A DNA stretch of 64,000 nt from Flavobacteriales bacterium (GTDB lineage Bacteria; Bacteroidota; Bacteroidia; Flavobacteriales; Flavobacteriaceae): the NCBI GenBank assembly GCA_018335925.1, contig JAGXRF010000080.1:62001-126000 (forward strand), given 5' to 3'. Position 1 is the first letter of the stretch; each line of letters starts with the position of its first letter. A program made the position numbers and the translations under genes. Shown here piece after piece: positions 35,812-45,941 of this stretch. The notes under the pieces were generated by a model, which did not search any database, had not been told where the DNA came from, and was given only the letters and a program-made list of their open reading frames with translations.

Positions 35812-35880
35812 CTACTCCCTGCTCCAGCCAAGTCAGCGGGGAATGGTCACACGCGACAAGAGACTACGGCATAAAGCCAC
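35812..35880 (+). repeat. 69-bp dispersed repeat, copy A (candidate structured RNA)
   Basis: This segment is ~90% identical (62/69) to 53542-53610. The 5' part can fold: CCCTGCT pairs with AGCGGGG around an 11-nt loop, and GGC-ATAAA-GCC forms a small 3' hairpin. In the other copy one C-G pair is a U-G pair, so pairing is kept. Copy A lies next to an IS3 relic and has no gene downstream. It may be a leftover of another mobile element. Confidence 0.7.
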
Positions 35881-35952
35881 CTCAATTCCCTAGGTATTCT
35901 TCCCCAAAAATTAGCAAGATAAAAGGCGATAAAGTCACTTAGCTTAACCTGG

Positions 35953-36165
35953 ATGAAAAGTCAAGATTTACCGAAAGTCAGCTCATTAAGGCAATCAAGA
36001 TCATGAACCAAGAAGAGTATTTGTCAACTTTGTCGATAATTTGGTTTCCATCTATGTACATTTTATTTCTGGAAAAAGATGTATAGAGGAATGGAAGTTC
36101 AAAAACTCATGCAGATGAATGCTGAACTTTACTTGGACAACAAGATTTTAAAGGAGGGTTTCGGA
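35953..36165 (+). mobile_element. Decayed IS3-family orfA (transposase helix-turn-helix subunit) remnant
   Basis: Across shifting frames the sequence gives KSRFTESQLIKAIK (the usual start of IS3 OrfA), then TFYFWKKMYRGMEV and LYLDNKILKE. These correspond to the recognition-helix end, the linker and the C-terminal leucine-zipper part. At least one frameshift separates the start codon (35953) from the readable frame, an in-frame stop follows, and the segment between GMEV and the final helix is shortened. No OrfB/integrase domain was seen downstream. Confidence 0.65.
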
Positions 36166-36316
36166 AAAAGTTTTAGGCTCCTAATAGCAGGAGCCTCCGG
36201 GTAAATTTCGTTCTGGAATGCAATCTCGAAGGTATTAGTAGGGTCCGTGGATTGCTTGATTATGCACCACTTTTGATTTGATAAGTTCTACCCTAAAAGC
36301 CTATTTTTAAAAAAAT

Positions 36317-36411
36317 ACTTCCAGTGGGGCTTTTCCAAGTTGGCTAAGGATATGGTTATTCCGGAATTTCTGAAAAAATCAGAGGGAATTTAGCTGATCC
36401 AATTCCTGTCG
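36317..36411 (-). pseudogene. Fragment of a Crp/Fnr regulator gene, paralogous to the gene at 7302-7871
   Basis: On the minus strand the frame reads QELDQLNSL, stop, FFQKFRNNHILSQLGKAP, matching QELDQLISLCSFQKFRKNDFLSQPGKVP of the intact regulator almost residue for residue. About 95 bp survive at roughly 80% DNA identity, with one nonsense codon. Neither flank extends the match. It shows a past duplication or recombination between the two loci. Confidence 0.7.
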
Positions 36412-36856
36412 ATTCTGTTACCTTATTGCTTGTCAAACGGATTAGTCAATTTTTAAAGTTGAAGTTTTTGTTCCTTTTATCAACTTCCACTTCATTCATC
36501 TAATCCTTTAGGCGGTCCTTTCTTGTGATTTGAAAGAAAAATAGCCAAATGTGGCAGATGGAACCCATCCATTATCCTGCTTTTTTCCACCTTCAGTTTG
36601 CTCCGCTCCTTAAACTCTATTTGTTCCACGAAAGTCCATTTCGTTTTGTCCAAGATCTGACTTTGCCCAATCCGGGTCAGGAATGGCTTTAACTGGATTT
36701 TTTTGACTTTTCTTTTTGCTCTCTGGTCTATTCATGGACAAAGGTCCAAAAAGTTTTACAAATGCAGATCTCCACATATTCATGGGATTTTTTTTAGGCT
36801 ATTTCACCAGTAAACAATCTCGATTAATCCCATAAAGAACTATTTCTAAAAGTCAC

Positions 36857-39800
36857 ATGTCGATTATAAAATCAGCTAAAAATGGATTTGAAGGTCTCTT
36901 CAATTTTTTTGAGTGCCTAACTCAGGATTTTCAGTCTTTTTTTTGGAGATGGAAACTCCCTGCCTTCCTGGTCTTGGGTCTACTTTCAAATATCGCTTTA
37001 GGTCAGACTTATCAGTTTCCAAATAATTTGCAAGTTGGTGGAGGGTTTATGATGGGAACCAATGAAGTTTCCACAGTCTACACAGAAGGAACAAAGGATC
37101 CTTTGTTATTGACAATGAAAGAGGTTGGAGATCTATCCTGCGAATCACCAACAATATACATGACCGGTGGTAGGCTCTTAATTTTGGGTTGTGGGGTTAG
37201 CAATAGCCAGAATTATGATAAAGTTTTTGAAATAAGAAAAAACAACGGAGATTCATTTAATGCCGAGTCTGTTTTGTTGACTCCTTCAACCTATCGTGCT
37301 TTTCCTACTTCTCCATATGAGCTCTTATTTAATGTTTATTTAAGAGGTTTTAAAAATAATGTTCAGAAAGGGGAGATTCATCTGACTAATCTGGTTCATG
37401 CCCAAAATTATCCCATTAATTTTTCGAATTATGCTGGCTTCAATGATATAGACATGCTCTATATTTTTGTCGATAACCAGGATCTGTTTGTTGATGACCT
37501 CACCCTATCTCCCTTAGCTGCTGTACCTGTATTGCCGACTTTGACCACAAATTCAGCTACGGGAATTTTAAGTGACCGCGCAGTTTTGGGAGGTAATGTA
37601 ACCAATGACGGTGGGGCAACGATAAGCGCTCGAGGAATAGTTTGGTCAACTTCACCTAACCCTACTGTTACCTCAAACAGAGTCAATATGGGTACCGGAT
37701 CCGGATCATTTTCAGCAACTGTTACAGGTCTTCCGGCTAGCTCTACAGTTTATGTCAGATCTTTCGCAGTTAATTCGGCTGGAACAGCCTATGGAAACCA
37801 AATTTCATTTACTACTCCAGCCAAGCTTGTTGCCCAGATTTTATCGATTACTGGAGAATCATGTAATGGGAATGATGGTTCAGCTTCAATCGGGGCTATC
37901 GGTGGCACGCCCCCCTATTCTTTCTTATGGGAATTTGATAACAGTACGCTTTCAAGCCGGAACGACTTAACGGCTGGCACTTATACGATCCGAGTTTCTG
38001 ATTCAGCTGGTGATAGGTCAACGGCAATTGTTAATTTGGGTGCACAGGCTCCTTTAAACATTAGCCTTAACCTTTCGCAGGTTTCATGTTTCGGGGGATC
38101 TAATGGAGCCGCCTCGGTAACTGTGACTGGTGGAACTGGAGTTTATACCTACACTTGGTCTGTTGCCGGTCAGTCAGGAAGCAGGATTGAAAATTTGACA
38201 GCCGGTAGTTATTCAATTACCGTAAGGGACCAATCCGGTTGCCAGTCAGTTCAAAATTTTACTATTACGGAACCTTCAATGCTTTCGGCTTCGGTCACCT
38301 CAGTAACTGATGCTACTTGTATCGGAGGGAATAATGGTGCTGCGCAGATTTCTGTTTCCGGTGGAACTCCTCCTTACACCTATAGCTGGAGTCCCAGCGG
38401 CGGTAGTTCACCAGCAATTTTTAATGTTTCAGCTGGAACCTATCAGGTTCTAATCCGTGATGCAAATTTCTGTGAGGTGACCCAAACTGTAACCATTAGG
38501 GAACCCAACTTACCGCTGCTGGTCAGCACGAACTCTGCAACTGAAGTTTTATCCACCTCTGCCAGAATTTCGGGCAGTGCCACCCAAGATTTATCCGGTT
38601 TTGGAGAGTCTGAATCATGCGTTTCTAAAGTTGGTTTTGTCTATTCAACTACCTCTAATCCTGAAATTGGCAACGGAACGGTAGCTTACGTAAATCCATT
38701 TACCCTTTCCGGATTTTCTGGCCTTCTACTAAATCTTCGCCCTAATTCGGTTTATTATGCAAGGGCTTTTGTTGAAAATTCGACGGGATCTGTTACCTAC
38801 GGAAACGAACAATCATTTACCACGGCTCCGTTAAATCTGTCCATAGGAGGATCATTTTCTGTTTCTCCAAAAACGTATGATGGTAATTCAACTGCTACAA
38901 TTTCATTTTACAGCTTAGTTCTTTCCGGTTTGAATCCTTCATTTAATAGAGTTGGACTTGAAGATGTAGTAGTTGAGTTTGAAACTGCTGAAGCGGGAAT
39001 AAATAAACCAGTCCGAATTGTCTCAGCCAATATTACTGGGCCTGACGCGAGCAGCTATAATTTTTCTTTGCTTAATTCTCCAACATCTACCGGGACCATC
39101 CTTAAAAGAAATCTCTCCATAACCGGTTTAACAGCGTCTTCGAAAACCTATGACGGGACCACTAATGCGGTGGTAACCGGCACCCCGGTATTGTCCGGGG
39201 TCCTGGATGGGGATGATGTTACCCTTTCCGGAACTCCCGAGTATGATTTTGTCACATCGAATGCAGGCCAAGCTATTGAGATTGGGGTTACGGGGATTTC
39301 ACTTTCAGGATCGGAGGCTTCCAATTATGAGCTTTTCCCTCCGGTATGGTTTGGCGATATTCTAAGAAGGCAACTGCTGATGGGAGATCCTTCGATTACG
39401 GTTCAAAAAGTATTTGACGGAACCCGGCAGGCATCATTTGTCTTGGGTGCTCCGCTTAATCTGGTTACCGGGGATGAGGTGGTTGTCACGGGCTCTGCCC
39501 AGTATGAGGACGCAAATGTTGGAGTTGGGAAGCAGATCGTACTTACCTATGGTGTTTCAGGCAATGCTGCTTCGAATTACCTGGCTCCGGTACCGTTTAC
39601 CCGAACCGACGGTGAAATAACCCCTGCAGACTTGAGGATCACTGTTTCCTCGGAGACCAAAGTATTTGGTGAACTGGATCCGGTATTTACACTTCAATAT
39701 TCCGGATTTGTCTTCGGGGATGATGTTTCGGTGGTAGTCGGAACGCCTGTTTTCTCCAGAGATCCAGAGGAGAATGTGGGTAATTATCCGGTTGTCGTTT

Positions 39801-42800
39801 CGGGCTTGAGTTCCGCCAATTATGCTGTTCAACTCGTTCCGGGGAACCTGGAGATCACCCAGCGAAGGATTCAGGTAACGATGCCTTTTCTGTCCAAGTC
39901 GTATGGGGATGTGGATCCGGCTTTAACTTACACCACAGCTCCTGCTTTAGGCACGGTTCTACCGAATGGAATTCGGGTAGAGCTAAACGGTTCGCTGCAG
40001 CGTGAGCCAGGGGAAGATGTGGGAGACTACCGCATCGATATAGGCACGATCAAGGATTTGAATCCGAATTACCTGATTGGCTATGTAGGAGGGCTTTTGA
40101 GCATTGTTCCCAAGGAAGTCCGGGTGTCAGCTGATTCCAAGTCCAAGACTTACGGAGATCTTGATCCGGCCTTTACCTATACTTCCATTCCTGGTGAAGG
40201 AGAGGAATTGGCCAACGGCCTGCGGGTAAGTTTTACAGGAGAATTGGAGAGACAGCCTGGAGAAGCGGTAGGTACTTATGTCATCTCCAGGGGCACGCTG
40301 TCCAATCCAAATTTCAATATTGTATTCCAGAACGGTCAGTTGGAGATTACGCCGTTGTCGGTAGAGGTGCGGGCAGATGCCAAGACCAAGGTCTATGGGG
40401 AGCTGGATCCGACACTGACCTATTCCACGCTGCCAGCCTTGGGAACGGTTTTGAGTAACGGGGAAATCCTAAGCTTATCCGGAGTGCTGAACAGAATGGA
40501 AGGAGAAGATGTGGGGAGGTATGCCATAGGAGTGGGCACTCTGAATCACCCTAACCTTAGCCTACGCTATGTGGGTTCGGAATTGGAAATTACCCGCAGA
40601 CAGGTGGTGGTAACCGCTGAGGGCAAAACCAAGGTGTTTGGTGAAATTGATCCGGCGCTGACCTATGGTTCTGTTCCGGCTATTGCTTCGGTCTTGCCAA
40701 ACGGGGAGGTGGTTTCCTTTGCAGGAAGTCTGACCAGAGAGCCAGGGGAGGAAGTAGGGACTTATCCGATTAGACTGGGCTCTCTCACCAATCCAAACTA
40801 TTCTGTGGTATTCAATGGCGCTGACTTGGAAATAACTCCTCTTTCAGTTACCGTCAATGCAGATTCCCAGCAGAAAATTTATGGGGATTTAGATCCTGAA
40901 TTCAAATTTTTATCGATCCCAAGTTTGGGCACTATTCTACCTAATGGATCCATCCTTTCATTTTCAGGGAAGCTTTCAAGGGAAGCAGGAGAGAATGTGG
41001 GTTCTTATGCAATTGAGCTGGGGAACCTCACTAACCCGAACTATGTGATTTCTTACATTGGAGGCGAATTGGAGATTAAACCTCTACCGATTAAGGTCAC
41101 AGCCAACAATCAATCCAAGGCATTTGGGGAGCTGGATCCTCAATTAACCTATGCTTCAGTTCCTGCGGCAGGTTCAATTCTGGAAAATGGACAAGTAGTT
41201 TCCTTTCTCGGAACTCTGGATCGTGAACCAGGTGAAAACGTTGGAAATTATCCAATCAAGCAGGGCAGTCTAACCAATCCCAACTACCAAATAGACTTTA
41301 TATCGGGAATTTTGACAATCAATCCCTTCAAAGTCAGGATTGTTGCCAATGCGGGAAGTAAGGTTTATGGAGAGAATGATCCATCGTTGACATTTACCTC
41401 CAGCATTCAGCCGGAAAGTACGCTTCCCAATGGTCAGGTATTTACCTTGACAGGAAGCCTGTCAAGAAATCCGGGTGAGAATGTGGGGACTTATTCCATC
41501 AATCAAGGCAACCTGAACAGTCCAAATATTCAGTTTGAGTTTGTTGGAGCTGATTTCACTATCCAGCCTAAGAGTTTGGAAATTGTCCCCTTGGGTAATC
41601 AGCGTAAGGTATATGGAGAACCTGATCCCGATTTTCAATTCAGGGTCAACGGTTTGTTACCAAGAGATCCTTCCTCAATTATTTCCGGTGATATCTCAAG
41701 AGTCCAAGGGGAGGATGTGAATGCGTATAAGTTCACTTTGGGTAATCTGTCTGCAGGACCTAATTACAGCCTGATTTTAAAAGAGGAGGTATTCAAAATT
41801 GAACCAAAGGCACTAATCCTTCGAGCCGGGAACAAAGAGAAACGATACGGCGATCCAAATCCTGAATTGACCTACACGTTTGAAGGATTGGCTAATGGAG
41901 ACACCGGGATTGACCAATTACCCACTATTTCCACTTCCGCGAATCAGTCTTCTTCTGTAGGAATCTACCCGATAAGATTGACCGGTGGATTGGACCGTAA
42001 TTATTCTCTGACGTTGATCAATGGTGAATTACGGGTACTGAAACGAAGCATTCTTGTGAAAGCCAATGATCAGGAAATGATTTATGGTGACCAAGTCCCA
42101 AGTCTGACTTATCAGTATGTGGGTCTGGTAAACGGTGACCGGGATCTGGAAACAAATCCAAGTGTCGAGACCATTGCTTCCTCCAACTCCAATGTGGGTA
42201 CCTATCCGATTCGCGTTTCGGGCGGGGCAGACCGGAATTATGAATTGGCCTATCAAAATGGTTTGCTTACCATCAGACCAAGGGAACTTCAGGTGGTTGC
42301 GGATTCCAAAATGCGGGAATTCGGTGATCTTAACCCTGTATTGACCTATACTCTTTCTGGATTGGTAAATAAAGACAATGACTTGACCGTCCGGCCTGTT
42401 TTGAGTCTTTCAGCCAACCAAAGTTCTGTTGTGGGAACTTATCCAATTGGAATTTCAGGGGGTAGTCATCCCAATTACAGCTTGGTATACAAAGAGGGAG
42501 TATTGGAGATTTTACCTGCTAAGCTGACCGTAACTGCTCAGCCTGCAAGTAAGGTTTTTGGAGCTAATGACCCTGATTTGTCCTTTAGCGCAACCGGATT
42601 TAAGCTCTCCGATGGAATTGGTTTGGGGATCGGTAAATTGAATAGACCGGCTGGAGAAGCTGTAGGCACCTATCCGATAGGTATTGGTTCATTGTCATTC
42701 GGGGTGAATTACATGGTCCGGTTTGAGGGAGCTGATTTTAAAATAGTTCCTGTGGAAATTCTGGCTTACAATGAGCTTGCCGAGATCCAAACCCCATGGG

Positions 42801-43567
42801 GAATTGTGCCGGAATTGCCTGATGAAGTTCAGATAGTGACCCAGGATGCCAGAATCATTTCAGTTCAGGTGAATTGGGCTTCCAATGAGCTGAATGTCTT
42901 TGCCAAGGGAGTGTATTTTATCAAAGGTGAGATTCTTGAAACTGGGGATATTAAAAATCCGGAAGGTATAAGTCCAACACTTAAGGTTACTGTTCTTCCT
43001 AAACCTTCATCTGAAGATCTAATCCTGAGTAACAACAGGTTTATACCTGATCCGGATAATTTCTTCCAAGCAATCGGCAATTTCAGGGTGATAGATCCAG
43101 TGGATAATGTGCATTCAATATCACTGGTGCAACAGGAATTGGATAATGGATTCTTTGAAATTAAGGAGAATATTCTCTTCTGGAGCAGTGCTGATCAAGC
43201 TTCGGGCAAGTCTCAATTTACCATAAGAGTTCAGGTGAAAGATAGGGATGGGAATACCCTGATCAAAGATTTCACAATTCTCCGTGAGCGGGTTGTTTTG
43301 GAGTCTCTTGAGGTTTACAACTCCTTTTCTCCAAATGGAGATGGGTTCAATGATACTTGGGGAGTTCCTGATCTAAGGTATTACAAAAATGTCCGGGTAC
43401 ATATTTTCAATAAGGAGGGAAGAAGAGTCTTCTATACCGAGAACCCTGATTTTAGATGGGATGGCTCCTTTGAGGACGTTGAGTTAGCTACGGATACTTT
43501 CCAGTGGGTCATTGAAATCAAAGAAACAGGTGAAAAGAGAAATGGTACTCTTCACCTTATTCGATAA
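36857..43567 (+). CDS. Giant T9SS-exported cell-surface adhesin with SprB, YDG and MBG repeats
   Basis: The 2236-residue protein starts with an unusually long export region (hydrophobic LPAFLVLGLLSNIALGQ near 35-51). Then come an FN3-like domain (about 220-320), three SprB repeats (about 325-555; GTPPYTYSWSP, AGTYQVLIRD), another FN3-like unit (about 558-655) and three YDG-type units (KTYDGTTNA). Thirteen MBG repeats (about 925-1965; KVFGELDP/KTYGDLDP) follow. The C-terminus has FSPNGDGFNDTWGV and a final WVIEIKETGEKRNGTLHLIR, the type-B T9SS (CHU/gliding-motility) signal. It is therefore exported across the outer membrane and kept at or released from the surface. SprB itself drives gliding and adhesion. 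The PorP/SprF gene lies 39 nt downstream. Confidence 0.92.
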   Translation: MSIIKSAKNGFEGLFNFFECLTQDFQSFFWRWKLPAFLVLGLLSNIALGQTYQFPNNLQVGGGFMMGTNEVSTVYTEGTKDPLLLTMKEVGDLSCESPTIYMTGGRLLILGCGVSNSQNYDKVFEIRKNNGDSFNAESVLLTPSTYRAFPTSPYELLFNVYLRGFKNNVQKGEIHLTNLVHAQNYPINFSNYAGFNDIDMLYIFVDNQDLFVDDLTLSPLAAVPVLPTLTTNSATGILSDRAVLGGNVTNDGGATISARGIVWSTSPNPTVTSNRVNMGTGSGSFSATVTGLPASSTVYVRSFAVNSAGTAYGNQISFTTPAKLVAQILSITGESCNGNDGSASIGAIGGTPPYSFLWEFDNSTLSSRNDLTAGTYTIRVSDSAGDRSTAIVNLGAQAPLNISLNLSQVSCFGGSNGAASVTVTGGTGVYTYTWSVAGQSGSRIENLTAGSYSITVRDQSGCQSVQNFTITEPSMLSASVTSVTDATCIGGNNGAAQISVSGGTPPYTYSWSPSGGSSPAIFNVSAGTYQVLIRDANFCEVTQTVTIREPNLPLLVSTNSATEVLSTSARISGSATQDLSGFGESESCVSKVGFVYSTTSNPEIGNGTVAYVNPFTLSGFSGLLLNLRPNSVYYARAFVENSTGSVTYGNEQSFTTAPLNLSIGGSFSVSPKTYDGNSTATISFYSLVLSGLNPSFNRVGLEDVVVEFETAEAGINKPVRIVSANITGPDASSYNFSLLNSPTSTGTILKRNLSITGLTASSKTYDGTTNAVVTGTPVLSGVLDGDDVTLSGTPEYDFVTSNAGQAIEIGVTGISLSGSEASNYELFPPVWFGDILRRQLLMGDPSITVQKVFDGTRQASFVLGAPLNLVTGDEVVVTGSAQYEDANVGVGKQIVLTYGVSGNAASNYLAPVPFTRTDGEITPADLRITVSSETKVFGELDPVFTLQYSGFVFGDDVSVVVGTPVFSRDPEENVGNYPVVVSGLSSANYAVQLVPGNLEITQRRIQVTMPFLSKSYGDVDPALTYTTAPALGTVLPNGIRVELNGSLQREPGEDVGDYRIDIGTIKDLNPNYLIGYVGGLLSIVPKEVRVSADSKSKTYGDLDPAFTYTSIPGEGEELANGLRVSFTGELERQPGEAVGTYVISRGTLSNPNFNIVFQNGQLEITPLSVEVRADAKTKVYGELDPTLTYSTLPALGTVLSNGEILSLSGVLNRMEGEDVGRYAIGVGTLNHPNLSLRYVGSELEITRRQVVVTAEGKTKVFGEIDPALTYGSVPAIASVLPNGEVVSFAGSLTREPGEEVGTYPIRLGSLTNPNYSVVFNGADLEITPLSVTVNADSQQKIYGDLDPEFKFLSIPSLGTILPNGSILSFSGKLSREAGENVGSYAIELGNLTNPNYVISYIGGELEIKPLPIKVTANNQSKAFGELDPQLTYASVPAAGSILENGQVVSFLGTLDREPGENVGNYPIKQGSLTNPNYQIDFISGILTINPFKVRIVANAGSKVYGENDPSLTFTSSIQPESTLPNGQVFTLTGSLSRNPGENVGTYSINQGNLNSPNIQFEFVGADFTIQPKSLEIVPLGNQRKVYGEPDPDFQFRVNGLLPRDPSSIISGDISRVQGEDVNAYKFTLGNLSAGPNYSLILKEEVFKIEPKALILRAGNKEKRYGDPNPELTYTFEGLANGDTGIDQLPTISTSANQSSSVGIYPIRLTGGLDRNYSLTLINGELRVLKRSILVKANDQEMIYGDQVPSLTYQYVGLVNGDRDLETNPSVETIASSNSNVGTYPIRVSGGADRNYELAYQNGLLTIRPRELQVVADSKMREFGDLNPVLTYTLSGLVNKDNDLTVRPVLSLSANQSSVVGTYPIGISGGSHPNYSLVYKEGVLEILPAKLTVTAQPASKVFGANDPDLSFSATGFKLSDGIGLGIGKLNRPAGEAVGTYPIGIGSLSFGVNYMVRFEGADFKIVPVEILAYNELAEIQTPWGIVPELPDEVQIVTQDARIISVQVNWASNELNVFAKGVYFIKGEILETGDIKNPEGISPTLKVTVLPKPSSEDLILSNNRFIPDPDNFFQAIGNFRVIDPVDNVHSISLVQQELDNGFFEIKENILFWSSADQASGKSQFTIRVQVKDRDGNTLIKDFTILRERVVLESLEVYNSFSPNGDGFNDTWGVPDLRYYKNVRVHIFNKEGRRVFYTENPDFRWDGSFEDVELATDTFQWVIEIKETGEKRNGTLHLIR
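39631..42750 (+). repeat. Tandem array of 13 MBG-domain repeats within the adhesin gene
   Basis: Units of roughly 75-85 codons each begin near a (V/I)-x-(V/A)-x-(A/S)-x-x-(K)-x-(Y/F)-G-(D/E)-x-(D/N)-P motif. Units 2-8 share P-x-x-G-T-V-L-P-N-G and form one subfamily. Units 10-12 share GLVNGD and GTYPI and form another. Such arrays are prone to unit gain or loss by recombination. Confidence 0.85.
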
Positions 43568-43606
43568 GTCAATAGTTAGAATGAACTAGGCGTTAATTAC
43601 TCAAAA

Positions 43607-44527
43607 ATGAAAAAAATAGTTTCTCTTTTCCTTGTGATTTTGTTTTGGGACCCCATCGTAAGCTGTGCCCAGTCAAGGAAAATTATCAGTCAGTTCCAGG
43701 ACATTCAGGGATACTTCAATCCATCCCTTGTAGGATATAATGGAACTGAGCTTAAATCAGTGGTCAGGAATCAATGGTCCTCTTTGGACAGAAATCCTAA
43801 ATCCCTCTATTTAGGGGCTGATCTTGATTTTGCCAATTTAAACGGAAAGTCGGATTCCAATGTGGAAGGGAAAAATGCGGTTGGATTTTCTTTGTTTTCG
43901 GATAGTCATGGTGCATTTAAGGAAAATCAGTTCTTATTGAATTATTCCTCCAGAATCAGAATCTCGAAGAATGCGAATCTTAGATTGGGTGCAGGGGTGT
44001 TTTATCAGGCTGTTCGATTGGATGGCAACCTTCTAACGTTTGAACAACAAAACGATCCGAGATTAAGCCCGCTGCAGGGAAGAGTGTCAGATCAACAGTT
44101 TTTGGACCTAAATCTGGGAATTGCCCTGACTCATGCCAATTATTACATTGGATTGTCCTCCCAAAGAGTAAACTCAGGAAGGATTTCATCTGGAGATGAT
44201 TTTATAGACTTGGTTCCTAGAGAGCAAATCATACAGGCGGGATACAGGAATTCCATTACCCCTAATATGAAGGTGACCACTGATTTTATGTTCAGGACCT
44301 GGAATGGAGGGAAAGATATTCTGGATATGAATTTCAGGGTTCTTTTCAAAGATGCTTTTTGGATAGGATTTGGCCATCGGTTCGATTATGCATCAAGTAT
44401 CCAGACAGGAATCCAGATTAAGAAATTACGGTTCGGTTACATCTATGAAATACCATCAATAAGTAGTGATTTACTCTCTGGTAATATTCAGGAATTTATG
44501 CTTTCGTATACCTTGTTTAATAAATAA
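43607..44527 (+). CDS. PorP/SprF-family type IX secretion outer-membrane protein
   Basis: A signal peptide (about 1-22) is followed by the family signature NPSLVGYNGTELKSVVRNQW and SLYLGADLDF, and a short beta-barrel ending MLSYTLFNK. PorP/SprF proteins act as T9SS shuttle or attachment partners for one particular large substrate and are normally encoded directly downstream of it, as here with the MBG/SprB adhesin (39-nt gap). At 306 aa it is of normal length. It is expected to be needed for export or surface anchoring of that adhesin. Confidence 0.93.
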   Translation: MKKIVSLFLVILFWDPIVSCAQSRKIISQFQDIQGYFNPSLVGYNGTELKSVVRNQWSSLDRNPKSLYLGADLDFANLNGKSDSNVEGKNAVGFSLFSDSHGAFKENQFLLNYSSRIRISKNANLRLGAGVFYQAVRLDGNLLTFEQQNDPRLSPLQGRVSDQQFLDLNLGIALTHANYYIGLSSQRVNSGRISSGDDFIDLVPREQIIQAGYRNSITPNMKVTTDFMFRTWNGGKDILDMNFRVLFKDAFWIGFGHRFDYASSIQTGIQIKKLRFGYIYEIPSISSDLLSGNIQEFMLSYTLFNK

Positions 44528-44829
44528 TAATTAGATGATAAAATTGAAAGTTATGTTTATAGACAATGTGCAGTTTGAAACAGGAGTTATATTCATGTAC
44601 TTGATTCCCTAAAGAGTGCTTATGGATTTGTTAGATAATATTGATGATAAAATCACCCATTTTGGGTGTTCGGTTTATCGATAATTTAATTCACCTTTGA
44701 ACGGTTGTTTGGTGTTTAAATATGATCGAGGCAATAGATTGATTTTTTATTTTCTTTCTGAAGTTTCGAAATTAATTTGTTGCCTCCTCATACGATTTGA
44801 CAAAGTTGCTGCTCACCCTCCTAAAATCG

Positions 44830-44859
44830 ATCCCTCATTCATGAGGGATTTTTTTTTTT
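44830..44859 (+). terminator. Strong rho-independent terminator downstream of the adhesin operon
   Basis: ATCCCTCAT-TC-ATGAGGGAT is a perfect 9-bp stem followed by eleven Ts. It lies 300 bp after the porP/sprF stop. The stretch between holds no gene, only a small CACCC-ATTTT-GGGTG palindrome at about 44655-44669. Confidence 0.85.
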
Positions 44860-44986
44860 AATAATTGAATTTATAAGGTTGAGCTTGTTTTCTTTTAACT
44901 TTTTCCAGCCTACTTATTAGATATAATTCACCCATTTTGGGCTAGTGCTCTACTTTTTTATTTCTTTATTTTTGAGAAAAAACACA

Positions 44987-45730
44987 ATGAAGATTTTCAT
45001 ATCACTTCTTTTATTCCTCTTAAGCAGTTTTTCTTTTTCACAATCTATAATTAGGCCTGGAGCGGAATTTGAATCCAAGTGGCTTACTGATAGAAATTGG
45101 AAAATGAATATGACCATGCGCGCTAATGGGAACTCCAGAGATCTGGGTGTGATTCATTATGCCTGGATAAAAGATGGAGTCAATTATGACATAATCACAG
45201 ATGTAATTCTTCCCGGTCTTCCCCCAAAAAGTTGGATTGATTCATTGGAAATTAGTTCAAAAACGCTTGCTCCAAAAAGACATAAATCCACCAATATGCA
45301 ACGGGATATTCTGATAGAATACGCGAAATCCATCAGTGGATACTATCTGGATAAGCGGAAGAACGTTTCCACACCTTTTACCTATGATTTGGATTCACCT
45401 GTTTTTGACTCAGGATTTTACTTCTTTCTTCTTCAGCTTTTGCCGCTGGAGACGTTATCAACCCCATCCGAAATCGGAATATTTGACTTTAAACCCGAGG
45501 GGAATCAAGGTGCTTTGAAAGCTTTTGTTACCTCGGTGGAAAGCGGAATTTACGAGTCGCCTTCGGGTGAGAAAACCGAAGTTTGGATTGTAAAATCATA
45601 CGATACCATCGGAAGGGGAGAGCAAACAAACTCTTACATCTCCAAATCAACAAGGGATATTCTAAAACAGGAAACTTTGGATAAAGAGGGAAATGGGATG
45701 GTTCTTGAAAGGATTTGGGAAGAAAAGTAG
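44987..45730 (+). CDS. Secreted protein of unknown function (DUF3108-like)
   Basis: From the ATG at 44987 a clean signal peptide (MKIFISLLLFLLSSFSFSQ) leads into a 230-residue soluble, beta-rich periplasmic protein (RPGAEFESKWLTDRNWKM, FDFKPEGNQGALKAFV, VWIVKSYDTIGRGE). The general layout resembles DUF3108-type envelope proteins; I cannot assign a function. The in-frame upstream start at 44945 would add a non-signal N-terminus and is less likely. It stands alone, with a terminator before it and an inverted repeat after it. Confidence 0.75.
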   Translation: MKIFISLLLFLLSSFSFSQSIIRPGAEFESKWLTDRNWKMNMTMRANGNSRDLGVIHYAWIKDGVNYDIITDVILPGLPPKSWIDSLEISSKTLAPKRHKSTNMQRDILIEYAKSISGYYLDKRKNVSTPFTYDLDSPVFDSGFYFFLLQLLPLETLSTPSEIGIFDFKPEGNQGALKAFVTSVESGIYESPSGEKTEVWIVKSYDTIGRGEQTNSYISKSTRDILKQETLDKEGNGMVLERIWEEK

Positions 45731-45871
45731 ACCCTTTTGCCAAACTTTCCTTTTGATTGTAGGTGAGTTGGGTTTCAAGGTTAAGTCATTGTGAATTACT
45801 TGTCTATAAGTATAACAGAAATATAGGTTTCATTTGGTTTGATTAATTGTTGATGAGTTGCTTTATCCGTG

Positions 45872-45893
45872 GGGCACTTGATTATTAGTGCCC
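45872..45893 (+). terminator. Possible terminator / inverted repeat
   Basis: GGGCAC and GTGCCC are separated by 10 nt and followed after 4 nt by a short T-run. It lies 140 bp after the secreted-protein gene. The T-run is short, so efficiency is uncertain. Confidence 0.4.
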
Positions 45894-45941
45894 ATAGTTT
45901 TTGGAGGGATTTTGTCTAAGTAGTTTTAATGGTTTTAGGGT

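Larger units (their letters stand above)
35262..36856. other. 1.6-kb gene graveyard between the propeller sensor and the adhesin operon
   Basis: No intact gene is present. Identifiable contents are a 69-bp structured repeat (35812-35880), an IS3-type orfA remnant (35953-36165), a small GC hairpin GGCTCCT/AGGAGCC (36176-36195) and a fragment of a Crp/Fnr gene (36317-36411). On the minus strand a 41-codon ATG-initiated frame ends near 36613, but I recognise nothing in it. The promoter of the adhesin gene must be in the last 100 bases. Confidence 0.6.

Noticed and set aside
39631..42750. Regularly spaced DNA repeats resembling an array
   Set aside because: Spacing is ~240 bp, copies are diverged and in frame; they are MBG protein domains, not CRISPR.
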